DNA of 5,751 nt from Promethearchaeota archaeon (GTDB lineage: Archaea; Asgardarchaeota; Lokiarchaeia; Sigyniarchaeales; SOKP01): the NCBI GenBank assembly GCA_004524385.1, contig SDNM01000116.1:1-5751 (forward strand), read 5' to 3'. This document shows, in pieces, positions 5,515 through 5,751 of the stretch; position 1 is the first letter of the stretch; each line of letters begins with the position of its first letter. A program made the position numbers and the translations under genes. The notes below the pieces were generated by a model. It was not told the origin of the DNA, did no database searches, and was given only the letters and a program-made list of their open reading frames with translations.

Positions 5515-5544
5515 TGATTAAAATAGTTTGTTTGATTTTAATCA
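5515..5544. promoter_or_regulatory. 10-bp inverted repeat just upstream of tRNA-Ile
   Basis: TGATTAAAAT (5515-5524) is perfectly complementary to ATTTTAATCA (5535-5544), with a 10-nt spacer. On the minus strand it lies 14-43 bases before the first tRNA base and so covers the zone where the TATA/BRE of this tRNA should be; the right arm reads TGATTAAAAT on that strand too. It is either an operator for a dimeric regulator or simply two copies of an A/T-rich promoter element in opposite directions. Confidence 0.4.
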
Positions 5545-5625
5545 ATAAATTATGGCTTAATGATTAATTCTAAGTATAAATAATTAAAAAATTTTTTGAA
5601 GAGCTTCATACCTAAATTTTAATAG

Positions 5626-5644
5626 TCAAAAGGATATAAATTTA
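5626..5644 (+). promoter_or_regulatory. BRE and TATA box for the gene starting at 5670
   Basis: A purine-rich BRE-like stretch (5626-5634) runs directly into TATAAATTTA (5635-5644). The TATA centre is about 30 bases before the ATG, so a start near 5664 would give a leader of only a few bases. This is the clearest archaeal promoter in the window. Confidence 0.65.
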
Positions 5645-5669
5645 AATGTAAATAAAAAGAGTGAGTTAA

Positions 5670-5751
5670 ATGCCTAATATTTTAAATTATTCAATAATAG
5701 GATTGCAAGATTTTAGTATTAGTTTTGAGAGTTATTGCCGGCAGTGTGAAA
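5670..5751 (+). CDS. N-terminus of an unrecognised protein, cut by the window end
   Basis: An ATG at 5670 opens 27 full codons that stay open to the last base. An in-frame TAA at 5667-5669 directly precedes it, so this is the first start possible in the frame. Support comes from the TATA box about 30 bases upstream and the SD-like GAGTGAG at 5660-5666. The visible peptide begins MPNILNYSIIGLQDF and reaches a CRQC pair (residues 23-26), which could be the first half of a zinc-binding site; the rest is outside the window. I do not recognise the family. It is transcribed divergently from tRNA-Ile across a 168-bp shared upstream region. Confidence 0.55.
   Translation, partial: MPNILNYSIIGLQDFSISFESYCRQCE

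Noticed and set aside
1..5751. CRISPR array, insertion sequence or integrated element
   Set aside because: There are no spaced repeat arrays, transposase, integrase or terminal inverted repeats; the tRNA genes show no visible duplicated 3' ends that would mark attachment sites.

Overview
The window is a very AT-rich archaeal segment. Three things point to Archaea: an archaeosine-type tRNA-guanine transglycosylase, a Trm5-type m1G37 methyltransferase with a DUF371 protein, and a tRNA-Ile gene interrupted by an archaeal-style intron at 37/38. An Asgard (Lokiarchaeia-like) origin is my best guess. It rests on the low GC, the Fap7/AK6-type kinase and the coiled-coil protein with a PLD/TrmB-like C-terminal domain, and it is not proven by the sequence.

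Layout, left to right. Bases 1-52 are the 3' two thirds of a tRNA-Arg(TCT) gene on the + strand, followed by a T-rich terminator tract and a gene-free spacer. Bases 304-1323 (+) encode a 339-residue coiled-coil protein that starts with TTG behind a good Shine-Dalgarno. It converges on a four-gene minus-strand cluster (5219 down to 1370), in transcription order: Fap7/AK6-like NTPase, archaeosine TGT (tgtA), a DUF371 protein, and Trm5. Spacings are 31 bp, a 4-bp ATGA overlap and an 11-bp overlap, so this is almost certainly one operon. Upstream of it, also on the minus strand, is tRNA-Ile(GAT) with a 27-nt intron (5401-5501). At the right edge a new + strand gene begins at 5670, behind a good TATA box, and runs off the window.

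How the genes fit together: TgtA exchanges G15 in the D-loop of most archaeal tRNAs for preQ0, the archaeosine precursor. Trm5 methylates G37 next to the anticodon. Fap7/AK6 acts in small-subunit maturation. The operon is therefore a translation-apparatus unit, and DUF371, which has no assigned function that I know of, is translationally coupled between the two tRNA-modifying enzymes.

The observations I would look at first are these: the tRNA-Ile intron has exactly the period of a near-perfect duplication of the anticodon arm; the tRNA has an A-C mismatch in its acceptor stem; TgtA lacks the usual C-terminal PUA domain; and DUF371 sits inside a tRNA-modification operon.
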